Below are positions 36,623 to 47,529 of a stretch of 64,000 nt of DNA, in pieces. Under the pieces are notes generated by a model. That model searched no databases. It was given only the letters and a program-made list of their open reading frames with translations, and was not told the origin of the DNA. The position numbers and the translations under genes were made by a program. The stretch is from Dendrobium chrysotoxum (Eukaryota > Streptophyta > Magnoliopsida > Asparagales > Orchidaceae). How positions within the stretch are numbered: the stretch's first letter is position 1; each line of letters begins with the position of its first letter. The stretch lies in the NCBI GenBank assembly GCA_019925795.1, contig CM034314.1:38743774-38807773 (forward strand). Direction: 5' to 3'.

Positions 36623-36641
36623 TGGCGACTCTAGTGGGGAC
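36623..36641 (+). other. Primer binding site, tRNA-Arg-like
   Basis: TGGCGACTCTAGTGGGGAC directly follows the 5' LTR. This type of sequence, complementary to the 3' end of a tRNA-Arg, is characteristic of Ogre/Tat gypsy elements. It fixes the orientation of the element as plus. Confidence 0.82.
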
Positions 36642-36799
36642 AAATCTCTCTCTCCATCTTTAAAAGCAGTACAAATTTTATTACAATGATAGTTTTGACT
36701 ACCCTTCCTTTTGTTTGACCCTCTACCCATTTCTTCCTTGGGTGAGTGTGGCCAACATCAATTAGACATGTTAAAAGAGAGGTGAGCTAGAAAACCTCT

Positions 36800-38160
36800 A
36801 TCAAAATTAGGCTTTGACAATTTTCCTCTAAGTTAATTGGTAGAGCAAAAGAGTCAAGCTAAACTTTTTAAAATCCTCCTATAAATGTTGTAAACCTGCA
36901 TGCTTTTGAAAATGCTCCGGTAAATGTCACGCATGCTAAGTTTCACAATTTATTGAGAATCCTTCAATCTCAAAACAAGGATTCAAGTTTCTTAAGTAAA
37001 ATTCGAGCTTTAAAATTTCACCCCCAACCCAATTGGTGGGGTGAGAGAGTCGAGCCAATCTCTTAGAACTCCATTCTAATTTTATAAACTATTATATTGA
37101 GTGTAAACTCAACATGTTGAGTTTCTAAAACTCAAGGGAATTTTGTTAACCTTTCAAACATTTGAAATCTTTTCCAAAATCTCGTTTAAATCAACTTCGA
37201 TCATTGTTGCTATATGTTTACTATAACATCCACTTGTAGTTTAATATATTTAATGCAACTTCAAATTTCATTCAAACTTAAATTTGAGTTTTGACATTTT
37301 ACCCCCGAGTCAATCGATAGGGTAAAAAAATCAGGCCAATTTCTTTGAATTTCCTTGTCAATTTTGTTAACACTTGTGTTGAGTGCAAATTTAATATATT
37401 GAGTTTCAAAATATTCAAGTAAGTTCTGTCAAATTTTAAAATCTTCAAAATCCTTTAAAAGAATTACTCGAATTCAATTCAATCTTCATCATTACGTATT
37501 ATTCTATAATGTCCTCTTGTAGTTTGACATATACAATGCAAATCCAACCTTCTTCAAATTTAATATCAAGATTCAATCCTTCTAGCAAACCTGGGCTCTG
37601 ACATTTTACCTCTAGGTCAATAGGTGGGGTGAAGGAGTAGAGTTAAAACCCCTTGATTTCCTTTAAAATTTGTAAACACTCATGTTGAATGCAAACTCAA
37701 TATGCCGAGTTTCAAAAACTTGAGAAAATTTTGTCAATTTTCAAACACTCAAAATTCTTCTTAAAATTACTTAAATCAATTTCAATTTTGAAATTCAAAA
37801 CCCCTATTAATTTTAGGCTTAGACATTTTGCCACTAAGTCAATTGGTGAAGCGAAAGAGTCAAGCCACACTCTTAGGATTTTCCTATCGATTTTGTAAAC
37901 TTCCATATTTGAGTGAAACTCAATATATTGAGTTTCAAAATTTGAAGAAGATCTGTTCGATTTCAACCTCAAAATTCAAGTTCAAGTTCAATTTTAACTT
38001 AAATCTTGGCTTCGATATTTCACCCCCAAATCAGTTGATGGAGTGAAAGAGTCAAGCTCAACTCCTATAATTTCCTTGTCAATTTTTGTGAACCCTCATA
38101 TTGAGTAAAAACGGAATATGTTGAGTTTTAAAATTGAAAGATAGTCAATCAAGTTCAAAA
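36800..38160 (+). repeat. Irregular ~195-308-bp repeats in the 5' UTR
   Basis: Six diverged copies of a block reading approximately gtcaattggtggggtgaaagagtcaagcc, then tcctt, gtaaacactcatgttgagtg, aactcaatatgttgagttt. Block starts are near 36832, 37027, 37308, 37616, 37836 and 38030. Open frames at 37689-38046 on both strands fall inside these repeats and are not genes. Confidence 0.72.
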
Positions 38161-38235
38161 TCCAAATTCTATTCTAAAAAAAAATAACCAATTCAAATCA
38201 CCTTTCTTTAATTCTAGGAAGTCAATCATACTCAA

Positions 38236-38961
38236 ATGGCTGAGAAACTTATCTTCTCCTTGGATAAGAACTTGACTACAGAAGAAATTATCTGTGGTAG
38301 TTTAATTTAGTTTGGAGTGGAGTTTCAAAACTTAAAACTATCAATTAATGGAGAAGAAGTCATAGATCTATCTATCAGGACAAAAGGATTCACCCTTAGT
38401 AGATTTTACTTTAGGGTTGGGAGCTGACTCCCCCATCACCAAAATGTAGGCTACTATCGCCCCCTTGCCCATTGTACCCTCTACTCTAGAGGATGAGAAA
38501 TAAAAACAATGATAATAGTTGAAAGGTCATCTATGTCTGAGATCGGGCCAACTTTTAGCACCACCTTTGCTAACAAGAACCATAAGAAGAATTACCTTAA
38601 AAAAGTTAGAAAGAAGGTCATAAAAGGTAGAAAGATTGTTGAGCCAGAAGCATTAAAGCAAGTCAAATCTGAGGCTAGTCAAGCATTCGTTGCTCCTTAC
38701 ACATACCCCATCATTGGTGAAAATCATTTCCACCCTCTTCCTATTGCCCAAATGAGGGAGGTTATGAGAAGAGAAGCACAACCTTCATCGTGCTCTTTTG
38801 ACTATTGTACAGAAAGGATCAATCAAGCCAGAACTGAGCAATCACCAATAATAGACCATAGGGCCCCAATTGAAGAATATGACCCATCCACTATACTAGA
38901 AGATGTTAGGTCATGTTACTACAAGTGCCCCACTACATCATCTATAGAGGCGGAGGTGTAG
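38236..38961 (+). pseudogene. ORF1/gag-like remnant of the Ogre-like element
   Basis: One frame from the ATG at 38236 (MAEKLIFSLDKNLTTEE) to the stop after 38961, with at least two internal stops before 38509. The open part, 38509-38961 (150 aa), is lysine-rich near its start (KNHKKNYLKKVRKKVIKGRK), then has YPIIGENHFHPLPIAQMREVMRRE and an acidic end. The position after the primer site and 5' UTR suggests the extra ORF1 or the gag that Ogre-like elements carry there, but I recognise no domain. Confidence 0.5.
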
Positions 38962-40118
38962 AAACCACTCATAGTGCCACTCTCCTAACTACTAGGCCAC
39001 TAGTTACGAGAGAGAGGGAATTAATCTAAAGTTATATTAGATAGTAAACTTTCAAAGGGGTCTTATCGTGATAAATCTTTTGATTAAAATAATGCAGCAT
39101 CTCCTAGGAATAGTGTAGACCCCAAAATAGTCTCTTCCTCCTAAGAGATTGTGGAAAATATAATTCCATATAGTTAAGGGTCATGCCACCTAGTGTTGCA
39201 ATCTTTAAGTAAAATATACCAATCCTCAAATATTTTGGGTCCAGATTTTCAAGATAGTTAATACATCTTTTTCATGGAATTAATCTCTACTTTAAGTCTT
39301 AAACAGAAGAAAGTTGTGATTGACTCCACTCAATATTTAAGGTCCATCCCTCCCACTACTTGTGTGGGCAGATTTAACTTTTGAATTAAAATCTATATCA
39401 AACCTATGTTGGCTTTAGAAACAAAAATCATATCTATCTTCTAGTAATTTTTTATAAAATAGATATCTCTTGCATGCTTAAAATCTATTCAATGACTTTC
39501 CTAGTTAAGTTAATATTTCTATCAAAAGATTGGATTTGCCTTAAAGATTATACTTCCAAGCATAAGAGAAGGACTTCTCTTCCCTTACATTTGAGAGATA
39601 ATCTTGGCATTTGAAAGTGCAATTACTTTAAGGTTTTAAAGAAAATGAACCATCTTATCAAGAAATTAAAACAAATTAAAAGATAAGAAAAGCGCTCTAG
39701 AAATTAAAAGATGCATAGTGTGCGCCACCAGAAATAAGAAAGAGGCTTCCTTCTTCTTAAATCCTTAAATCTCAAAAGAAAACTTAATCAACTTTAATTA
39801 CTTGACTTTGAAAAATCTTGAATCCAATTTTTTTATAATGCATTGATGATCTATCAAATAGAAAATTTTCATGCAAGAGAATTGAAAAGATCAAATTCTC
39901 TATCCAACTTAAACCTTTTTGGAATCGATTTTAATTAAAATTCATATAAGGGAAAACCCAATTTAGTTTATATGAAACTTGGTCTGGGTTAATAAAGCCC
40001 AAGTCCTTAAGCCTCTTTAGGTTACCTTGAGTCAATCCACTTCTCACACTTCTTATAAATTTGTTCTCGTTTGTCATTCTGATAGGGTCCAAATGGCTAG
40101 AGGAAAATTTCTAATGAA
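38962..40118. other. Non-coding interior of the Ogre-like element
   Basis: About 1.15 kb with no open frame or recognisable motif on either strand. It probably contains the scar of the deletion that removed most of gag-pol, but no junction is visible. Confidence 0.5.
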
Positions 40119-40301
40119 ATGAATGAATCCTCTACTCCTGATAAAAATTCAAATCACATCCTTGAAGAATGGTGTGAGTCTTTACATTTAGACATCTTTT
40201 CCTTCAAGGCCTGCTTTATAAAATTACACTCAACCCTAGGTCCAAAATCAATCCTGCTAGAGGAGTATTTTACTTTGCTGGGAATTCCCGGTCAAATTTA
40301 A
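40119..40301 (+). pseudogene. Short coding remnant in the Ogre-like interior
   Basis: Sixty codons reading MNESSTPDKNSNHILEEWC, later LLEEYFTLLGIPGQI. The ending resembles the 'TxEEYxxLLGLP' type of motif seen in retrotransposon-associated plant proteins (DUF7745-like), a weak resemblance only. It lies 28 bp upstream of the integrase remnant. Confidence 0.35.
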
Positions 40302-40328
40302 ATCACAATTGAGTAGAGTACCCAACTC

Positions 40329-40649
40329 CAATTGGAGGAGCTTGAGGCCTTGCAGAGCATCATATCCAAGGCTCAACCAAACTTATAGTCGTATAAAGCC
40401 TGAATGGTTTAAGCTTGTGATAAGATAGTGAGGCTTAGAACTTCCGAAGTAGGAGACTTAGTCCTAATTCTTCAGATGCCTATCTTAGCCTAGTGTGAGA
40501 TAAGTGGGGAAATTTGAACCAATATAAGAATGATCTCTTAATATAGAGATGATCTTTGAGATTGGTTCAAATATTAATTGATAAACCCTGAAGGATGCCA
40601 CCCGATATTTTTAAACATTGGGGCGGCTCTTCAGAAAGTACCATACTAG
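40329..40649 (+). pseudogene. Gypsy integrase C-terminus and end of pol, remnant
   Basis: One plus-strand frame with several internal stops: QLEELEALQSIISKAQPNL, then VRLRTSEVGDLVLILQMPIL (40427-40486), then LINPEGCHP and a stop at 40647-40649. This is the DNA-binding integrase C-terminus and Pol tail of Tat/Ogre-type gypsy elements, and it parallels the minus-strand copy at 49565-50075. The rest of pol is missing upstream. Confidence 0.78.
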
Positions 40650-40857
40650 ATGAGTATCAAATTCAACATCAATAAAACACTCTTTAAATTAAAAAAAATT
40701 TGAATTCAAAATTCTCCAAATTGAAATTCAAAATCTTCTAAATTCATAACTCTAACTGAAATCAAAGCTTCATTCAATCTCAAATCAAATCAAATTCAAT
40801 TGAAATCCATAATTCAAAATTCATATCCAATTCAAAGCCAAAATCAAAATTCTCTAC

Positions 40858-43840
40858 TCCTATAAGGATAGGTGTGATTCTCCATGCTTTCTTTCCTTAA
40901 GATTAGATCTACTAGTGGTGGAGCAAGCCCCTCCTAGCACCATCCTAGCATCAACAATAAAATTTATAGTTTGATTTTTTTTAAAATCATTAAAGGTTTT
41001 GGTAGACTATCTCCTTGGCAAGTCCCCCTGGTTAGATATGAGTCCCTGTGCTTTCTAGCTAGGTTAGACATTGAAAACCCAAAAGAAATTTGATCTTTTA
41101 GGAGTAGGTGTGAGTCTCAGTGCTTCCTACCTTCTAGGATCTCAACTAACTAGTGATGGATTTAAGCCTGCTGAGCCCAATCCTAGTTAGTCACCTTCTA
41201 ATCTTTTAAGGATAGGTATGAGTCCCCGTGCTTTCTTTCCTTAGGATTTGACCCACTAGTGATGGGGCACGCCCTCTATAGCACCATTTTAGTTTTAAGT
41301 TTCAAAATCTAGATTCAATCCTTTGTGTGGAGAAAGTTTCCTCCCCACATGATCATCCACTAGTGATGGAGTATGCCCTCTATGGCACCATTCTAGTTTC
41401 AAAATAAAATTTGATCCTCTCTATTAAGGAAGTTTCCTTCCCACATGATTATCCACTAGTGATGGAGTATGCCCTCTATGGCACCATCTTAGTTTCAAAA
41501 TCAAATTTGATCCTCTATATGGAGTAAGTTTTCTCCCCATATGATCATCCACTAGTGATGGAGTATATCCTATGTGGCATCATCCTAGTTTCAAAATCTA
41601 GATTCGATCCTTTGTGTGGAGTAAGTTTCCTCCCTAAATGATCATCTATTAGTGATGGAGTACGCCCTATATGGCACCATCCTACTGTCAAAATCTAGAT
41701 TTGATCCTCTATGTGGAGCAAGTTTCCTCCCCACATGATCATCCATTAGTGATGGAGCATGCCCATTGTGGGACCATCCTAGTTTTAAAATTTAGATTCG
41801 ATCCTCTATATGGAGCAAGTTTCCACCTTACATGATCATCCACTAATGATGTAGTATGCCCTCTACGGAACCATCCTAGTTTCAAAATGAAATTCGATCC
41901 ATTATGTGGAGCAAGTTTCCTCCCCACTTGATCATCCATTAGTCATGGAGTACGCCTTATATGGAACCATCCTAGTTCTAAAATTAAATTTGATCATCTA
42001 TGTGGAGCAAGTTTCCTCCCCACATGATTATCCACTAGTGATGGAGTATGCCCTCAGTGGCACCATCCTAGTTTTAAAATCTAGATTCGATCCTCTACGT
42101 AGAGCAAGTTTCCTCCCCATATGATTAACCACTAGTGATGGAGTATGCCCTTTATGACACCATCCTAGTTTTAAAATCTAGATTTGATCCTCTGTGTGGA
42201 GAAAGTTTCCTCCCCACATGATCATCCACTAGTGATAGAGCTCACCTATTATGGCACCATCCTAGTTTTAAAATCTAGATTCTTTCATCTTTGTGAAGCA
42301 AGTTTCCTCCCCACATGATCATCCACTTGTAATGGATCATGCCCTCTATGACACCATTATAGTTTTAAAATCAAATTCGATCATCTGTATGGAGTAAGTA
42401 TCCTCCCCACAAGATGATCCACTAATGATGGAGCATGCCCATTGTGGCACCCTCCTTGTTTAAAAATTAAAATTTAATCCTCTATATAGAGCAAGTTTCC
42501 TCTCCATAAGATCATCCACTAGTGATGAATAATGCCCTTTATGACACCATCCTAGTATCAAAATTTAAACTCGATCCTCTATAGGAAGCAATGCTTCCTT
42601 CCTAGAAGATCTTGCAATTTTTTCCCTTAAAGGTTAGATGTGAGTGATCATAGGATTAAATCCTCTAGAGATGTAGCATGCCCTTTGTGGCACCATCCTA
42701 GTTTTAAATTCTAGATTTGACCTTTCATGTAGAGCAAGTTTTCTCTCCACGAGATCATTCTTTAGTGATGGAGCACGCCCTATGTGGCACCAACCTAAAT
42801 TCAAAATCTAGATCCAATCCTCTTTGGGAAGCAATGCTTCCTTTCCATAGGGTGCTCCAGTTTTCTTTTCCTTAAGGATAGATGTGACTCATTATGCTTG
42901 CTTTCCTTCCTTAGGATTAGATCTACTAGTGGTAGAGTATGCCCCTCGTGGCACTACCCTGTCATCATTTCAAATTTGATGCTCTATAGTTAGGAGTTCT
43001 TCCTTCTTATATGATCATTTAATCTTCTTTTCCTTAAGGTTAGGTCCCTTCCTTCCTTAGGATTAGATCTATTAATGGTGGAGAATGCCCCTTTATGGAA
43101 CCATCCTAGTTTTAATTTTAAACTCCAAAATAAAACCTTCTTTCCCTTAAGGTAAGGTTCTTCATTCCCTTAGGATGAAATCTGCTAGTAGTGGAGAATG
43201 CCTTTTGTGGCACCATCCTAGCTTCAAACTTCAAACTCAAGAGTTCAGTCCTCTTTTCCTTTAGGATTGGTCCTTTCCTTCCTTAGGTTTAGACATCCTA
43301 GAGGTTGAGAATGCCCTCTATGGCACCATCCTAGTGTTAATTTCAATTTCAAATTCTAATATTATGCTTCTTTTCCTTAAGGTTAGGTTCTTTCCTTATT
43401 ATTAGATCTACTAGTGGTAGAGTATGCCCTTAGTGGCACTACCCTAGTATTTATTCAAAACTCAATCCTCTAGGGTTAGGTTTTCCCTTCCCTTATAATC
43501 AAAAGCGAGACTCGATCCTTTGAAGTTAGGAGTTCTACTGTCCTATACGATCATTTAAGCTTCTTCTCCTTCAAGTTAGGTTCATTCCTTCCTTAGGATT
43601 AGATCTACTAGTGGTAGAGTACGCCCCTCTCGGCACTACCATAGTATCAAAATTCAAACTCAGTCCTCCATAGTTAGGATTTCTTCCTTCCTATATGATC
43701 ACCTAGATATTCTTTTCCTCTATGGTTAGGTTTCTCCTTTCCTTAGGAATAGATCCACTAGTGGTAGAGTACACCCTTCACGGCACTACCCTAGTATCAA
43801 TTCAAACCCTGATTATTTAAGAATAGCTTTCAATATTCCT
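40858..43840 (+). repeat. ~97-bp tandem array in the gypsy 3' UTR
   Basis: About 28-30 units between the end of pol and the 3' LTR. In the regular part (41364-42600) starts are 96-97 bp apart (41364, 41461, 41557, 41654, 41751, 41848). Units contain gatcctctatgtggagcaag, tttcctccccacatgatc, atccactagtgatgg, agtatgccctctatggcacc and atcctagtttcaaaatc. Outside it (40858-41280, 42600-43840) units are longer, 100-120 bp, with a ctttccttaaggttagg block. The same monomer, inverted, fills the 3' UTR of the minus-strand element. Frames at 41739-41939 and 41906-42124 are repeat artefacts. Confidence 0.9.
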
Positions 43841-44340
43841 TTAGAATCAATCTAGAACCTAGGATATTCTTTCTACCTTCCTATACGATCACCCAGATAT
43901 TCTTTTCCTCTAAGACTTGACCCTTCAATTCGATCAACGCCAATATGTGTAATAGAACTTTATTTTATTACATATATTGGGGCTCCATTTATTGACCTCA
44001 TTTTTGTATGAGGTCACTAGGGTCAATCCAGACCCTAGGATCTATCTAGACCCTACATCAATCTAGACCCTAGGATCTATCTAGATCTTAAATCAATCCA
44101 GATCAAATCTAAATTTCTAGATCAAAATCTATGGTTCAAAGGTCCTATCTAGAAAGCCTTTCTGGTGAATTTTTAAACATTTTAAACCCTAGTTAAAAGA
44201 TCACCAAATCATGATCTATCAATTGCATATTAATTAAGCATGCCCTTAGGGTCTTCCATCCAAATTTTAGCTCAATTTGAGGTCTCTAACCCCAAAAATT
44301 GAATTAATTTTCAAAGGATGTAAAATCGTTAAATATTTAC

Positions 44341-44463
44341 GATATGAATATAGATTTTGTAAACACAGATTCTCAAATAGCTGATATTTTTACAAAATCT
44401 TTGGCTAAAGAGACATTTTGCATGTTAAGACGTATGCTTGGAATATTAAACCCTAACTTTTAA
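44341..44463 (+). pseudogene. Copia RNase H C-terminus
   Basis: Forty open codons to a TAA at 44461-44463, including VNTDSQIADIFTKSLAKETF, the conserved end of the copia RNase H domain, which degrades the RNA strand during reverse transcription. It has no start because the upstream part is deleted. Confidence 0.88.
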
Positions 44464-44680
44464 ATTTCTTATTTTTTTGTTATTCTTTTTAAAGTTGTCA
44501 AAGGGGGAGAAGAATATGTTGGTCATAATTCTTTTACCAAGCATATATTTAGGGGGAGAATTTTTTTTAATGAATTAGTATTCTCAATTATTATATATAT
44601 TTTTCTAATGCTTAAAAGTTATGATAAAAGGTAAATTTGCACCTTTATTTTAACTGTACCCAACATAAGTTTGTCATCAT

Positions 44681-44694
44681 AAAAGAGAGAGAGA
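44681..44694 (+). other. Polypurine tract of the copia fragment
   Basis: AAAAGAGAGAGAGA directly upstream of the LTR start TGTTGATATTATC. Confidence 0.75.
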
Positions 44695-44695
44695 T

Positions 44696-46686
44696 TGTTG
44701 ATATTATCTACATCATAACCCATTCTAGAGATTTTGATGATAACAAACATATGCTTGGATGTTCTAATTTGTGTGTTAAGTATTTCAGGAGTAATGATTT
44801 TATGGATGTGTATGATAATTACTTATATGAGATTTATATTGCACAAATCAAGTTTAATCAAAATTTGAGCTAAAAGAACTCAAGATGGATCAAGATGGAA
44901 AGCTTGAAGATTTTTATGTTGTCATAGGAGTATAGTAGTGGTCCATTATTATTTACTTGCATGGTTTGATTTGCTCATAATTTAAATATCTATTAAAATA
45001 ATTTACATGTTATTAATTAAGGATAATAAGCATAATTTAGAATCCTATAAGATTCCTTTATTAAATAAATTTTTATAAGTTTCATTGTTATCAATTGTGG
45101 AAAGATGATAACCAGGGAAATTAAATGTAATAAGCTTTTATAGAAAAACTTTATTACACATTCTTTTTAAATTAAACTTGTTTCATATAAATTTACTGAT
45201 GTATAATTAATGTTATCAAAATTACAGCATATTATTAAATGAATATTTAATATATCTTTAAATATATACAAATATATCTAAACTTTTATTTCGGTGAATA
45301 TGGTATTATTTTAATAGAAACATGATATATTTTTTATTTCTTTAGTTTTCTTAGATTCTGTAGATATAAATTGATAGGTTATATGAACCATTTGAAGAAA
45401 TATTGAATTTATAATTAATTTCTAAATATTAACGATTTTAATATTACTTGTTGGGTAGCCTTTTTGTCATATTTTGGATGTATAGGAAGACTTTTCGACT
45501 TGTCCATGTGACTAGTCATTTTATAGCCATTTGAAACTTATATTTCTTTAATATAAAAGAATTATTTATCAAATATAATATTATAAGTTGATAAATTATT
45601 ATTATATTATTAGTTTTATTCAAATTTAGCTTTACTTACCCTTTTCATTTAAATACCTCTCTTCCTCTTCATATGAGTGCTATTCAAAAAAAGAAACTCC
45701 AGAATTTTCTCCATTCCTTTTCCCTTCCTTACATGCTAAATTTTGAGAGGAGAAACTTTGATTTTTATTCTAAGAGCTCTTTTCATTTGCGAGATCAAAT
45801 TCTTGGTTGGAAAGCTTCAATGCACTAAATCCTATAACATCTCTTGGAGTTCTTGAGTTTATTTTCTTTTTAAAATTTTTACTTGCTGTTATTATAGCTT
45901 TTCACCATATATTTTTTCATGATAATATTTATTATTTGGGGAAATACTAGTTTAGAAATTTATATTAAATTTTCTATGTTAAATCTTTTAAATCCATATA
46001 GATAATAAAGCAAATATTTTTAATTTCTACTTTGTGGCATAGATTTACATTTTAAATCGAATTCATTTTTAAAAGTACTATATGAATTAAAGAGTTATAG
46101 TTTAAATCAGTAAGAAAAATATTTTTATTTAAAATATTATTTATATTTTTATCAAAATATAAATCTATCTTAAAGTGAGCAAATTTAATATTCTATTTGC
46201 AAGTAGTGAGGTGATTAAAATTAATTTGTAAGATCACCTCAAATAATTTGGTCATTTTATTGTAAGATAATTTAAGTTTGTATTATTTACATCAAATTGT
46301 ATTTTTCATTTTCTTGATATAAGCCATTTGGCTTAATAAAGTTTCAATTATAATTAGATTGGGTTGTACTCGCCCGTGTAGAAGAGTACCTAGGTTGTAA
46401 AGAACCTCTTTGGTTTAAAGACATAAGGTTTGTGATGAAAACCTGGGATTAGTGTATTCTAGCTCGAGAGTTGGCTAGCTTGGACGTAAGTCGGATTGGA
46501 ATTCAGGTTGAACCACATAAAAATATTATGCCTCTTATTTTCATTTCTTGCTTCTAGTTTTCTTTATCATTGTCAAAAAATTTAAGTGATTACTTACTCT
46601 TTTCCAAATAGCATTAAATTTATTTTAATTACCTTCTTTTAATAAAAATTTTAAGAACCCCAATTCACCCCCCTCTTTGGGTGCCA
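44696..46686 (+). repeat. 3' LTR of the copia fragment
   Basis: About 1.99 kb, from TGTTGATATTATC, with the 'gattttgatgataacaaa' tract shared by such LTRs near its start, to caattcacccccctctttg and a terminal GTGCCA. It is very AT-rich. Unlike the three other copia LTR families here I see no reiterated ATCGT/ACGAT palindrome. The gypsy LTR resumes at 46687. Confidence 0.8.
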
Positions 46687-46690
46687 TAGA

Positions 46691-46930
46691 TGAAATTTCT
46701 AGGATGGACTACTCCAAGCTACAGGGCTAAGTATCCTAAGAAGGCCTGGTTCCTCGAGATTAGTGGCACAACACCATGAACAGATTTAATAGAGTATAAA
46801 ACCATAAAATCAATTGATTATTAATAATATAATCAAATTAAAATTCTTAATTTAACTATATCAACCAAGTTTTTAGGATGGACTACCTCGAGATGTGGGG
46901 CTAAGTGTCCTAAAAAGGCCTGGTCCTCAA
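46691..46930 (+). repeat. Duplicated GC-rich motif within the 3' LTR
   Basis: Copies at about 46691-46770 and 46868-46930, equivalent to 33899-34150 in the 5' LTR. Confidence 0.72.
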
Positions 46931-47415
46931 CGAACCGGATAATAGAAAATTTAAATTAATCTAATATTTAAAATCAACAACTAATCTAATTAATTAAATT
47001 ATATTAGTTCTTTAATTTCTAACTAATTAAATTCATTTAATAAATCAACCATAAAAATATATTTTAAAATAAACCTTAACACATTAACATTTGAACTTTA
47101 AGCAAATTTACCCTTCAACCTTCGATAAACCTAAACATTAGAGAACTTTAACTAATTACCTAATGTAAGATAAATTCAAATGACATAGCCTACTACACAC
47201 ACTTAGATTATTTGTTAGGGCACCACTTCAAAATCTTGGTTAGGTCGGTGTTTACTATTCTACTATATGCCAGGATTTTTAAGTTTTCTCTGCGTGCTAG
47301 TTGTTAATGTTGATATGATTACTTATTTAATTTTTGCACTCTATGATATGATTGATGGGTGTAAGATTTACCCCTAAATTAGGGTCAATTTATGCTAATT
47401 TAATCTTATGCAGGT

Positions 47416-47529
47416 GGCCATGCTCACTCAGGGAATTTAAAATAAAAGGGAGCAAAATCATAAATATTAAATTGCTACAGGTACTACTGCTGCACTAAGT
47501 CTCCCTTTTATAATTAAAAGAGCATGGCC
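47416..47529 (+). other. Conserved long inverted repeat (hairpin) in the 3' LTR
   Basis: Outer arms GGCCATGCTC (47416-47425) and GAGCATGGCC (47520-47529) pair perfectly. Inner arms are AAAAGGGAG and CTCCCTTTT, where the other copies have AAAAGGGGG and CCCCCTTTT: both arms changed and still pair. Confidence 0.8.

Larger units (their letters stand above)
44341..46686 (+). mobile_element. 3' part of a Sirevirus-like copia element
   Basis: End of pol (44341-44463), a non-coding spacer, a polypurine tract (44681-44694) and a 3' LTR (44696-46686). The 5' LTR, gag and most of pol are missing. The left junction is inside the RNase H reading frame and inside the gypsy LTR at once, so a deletion rather than transposition made this end. 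Confidence 0.82.

Noticed and set aside
36800..38160. tRNA-like look of the repeated gtcaattggtggggtg blocks
   Set aside because: No matching acceptor stem, anticodon arm or T-loop at proper distances; treated as leader repeats.
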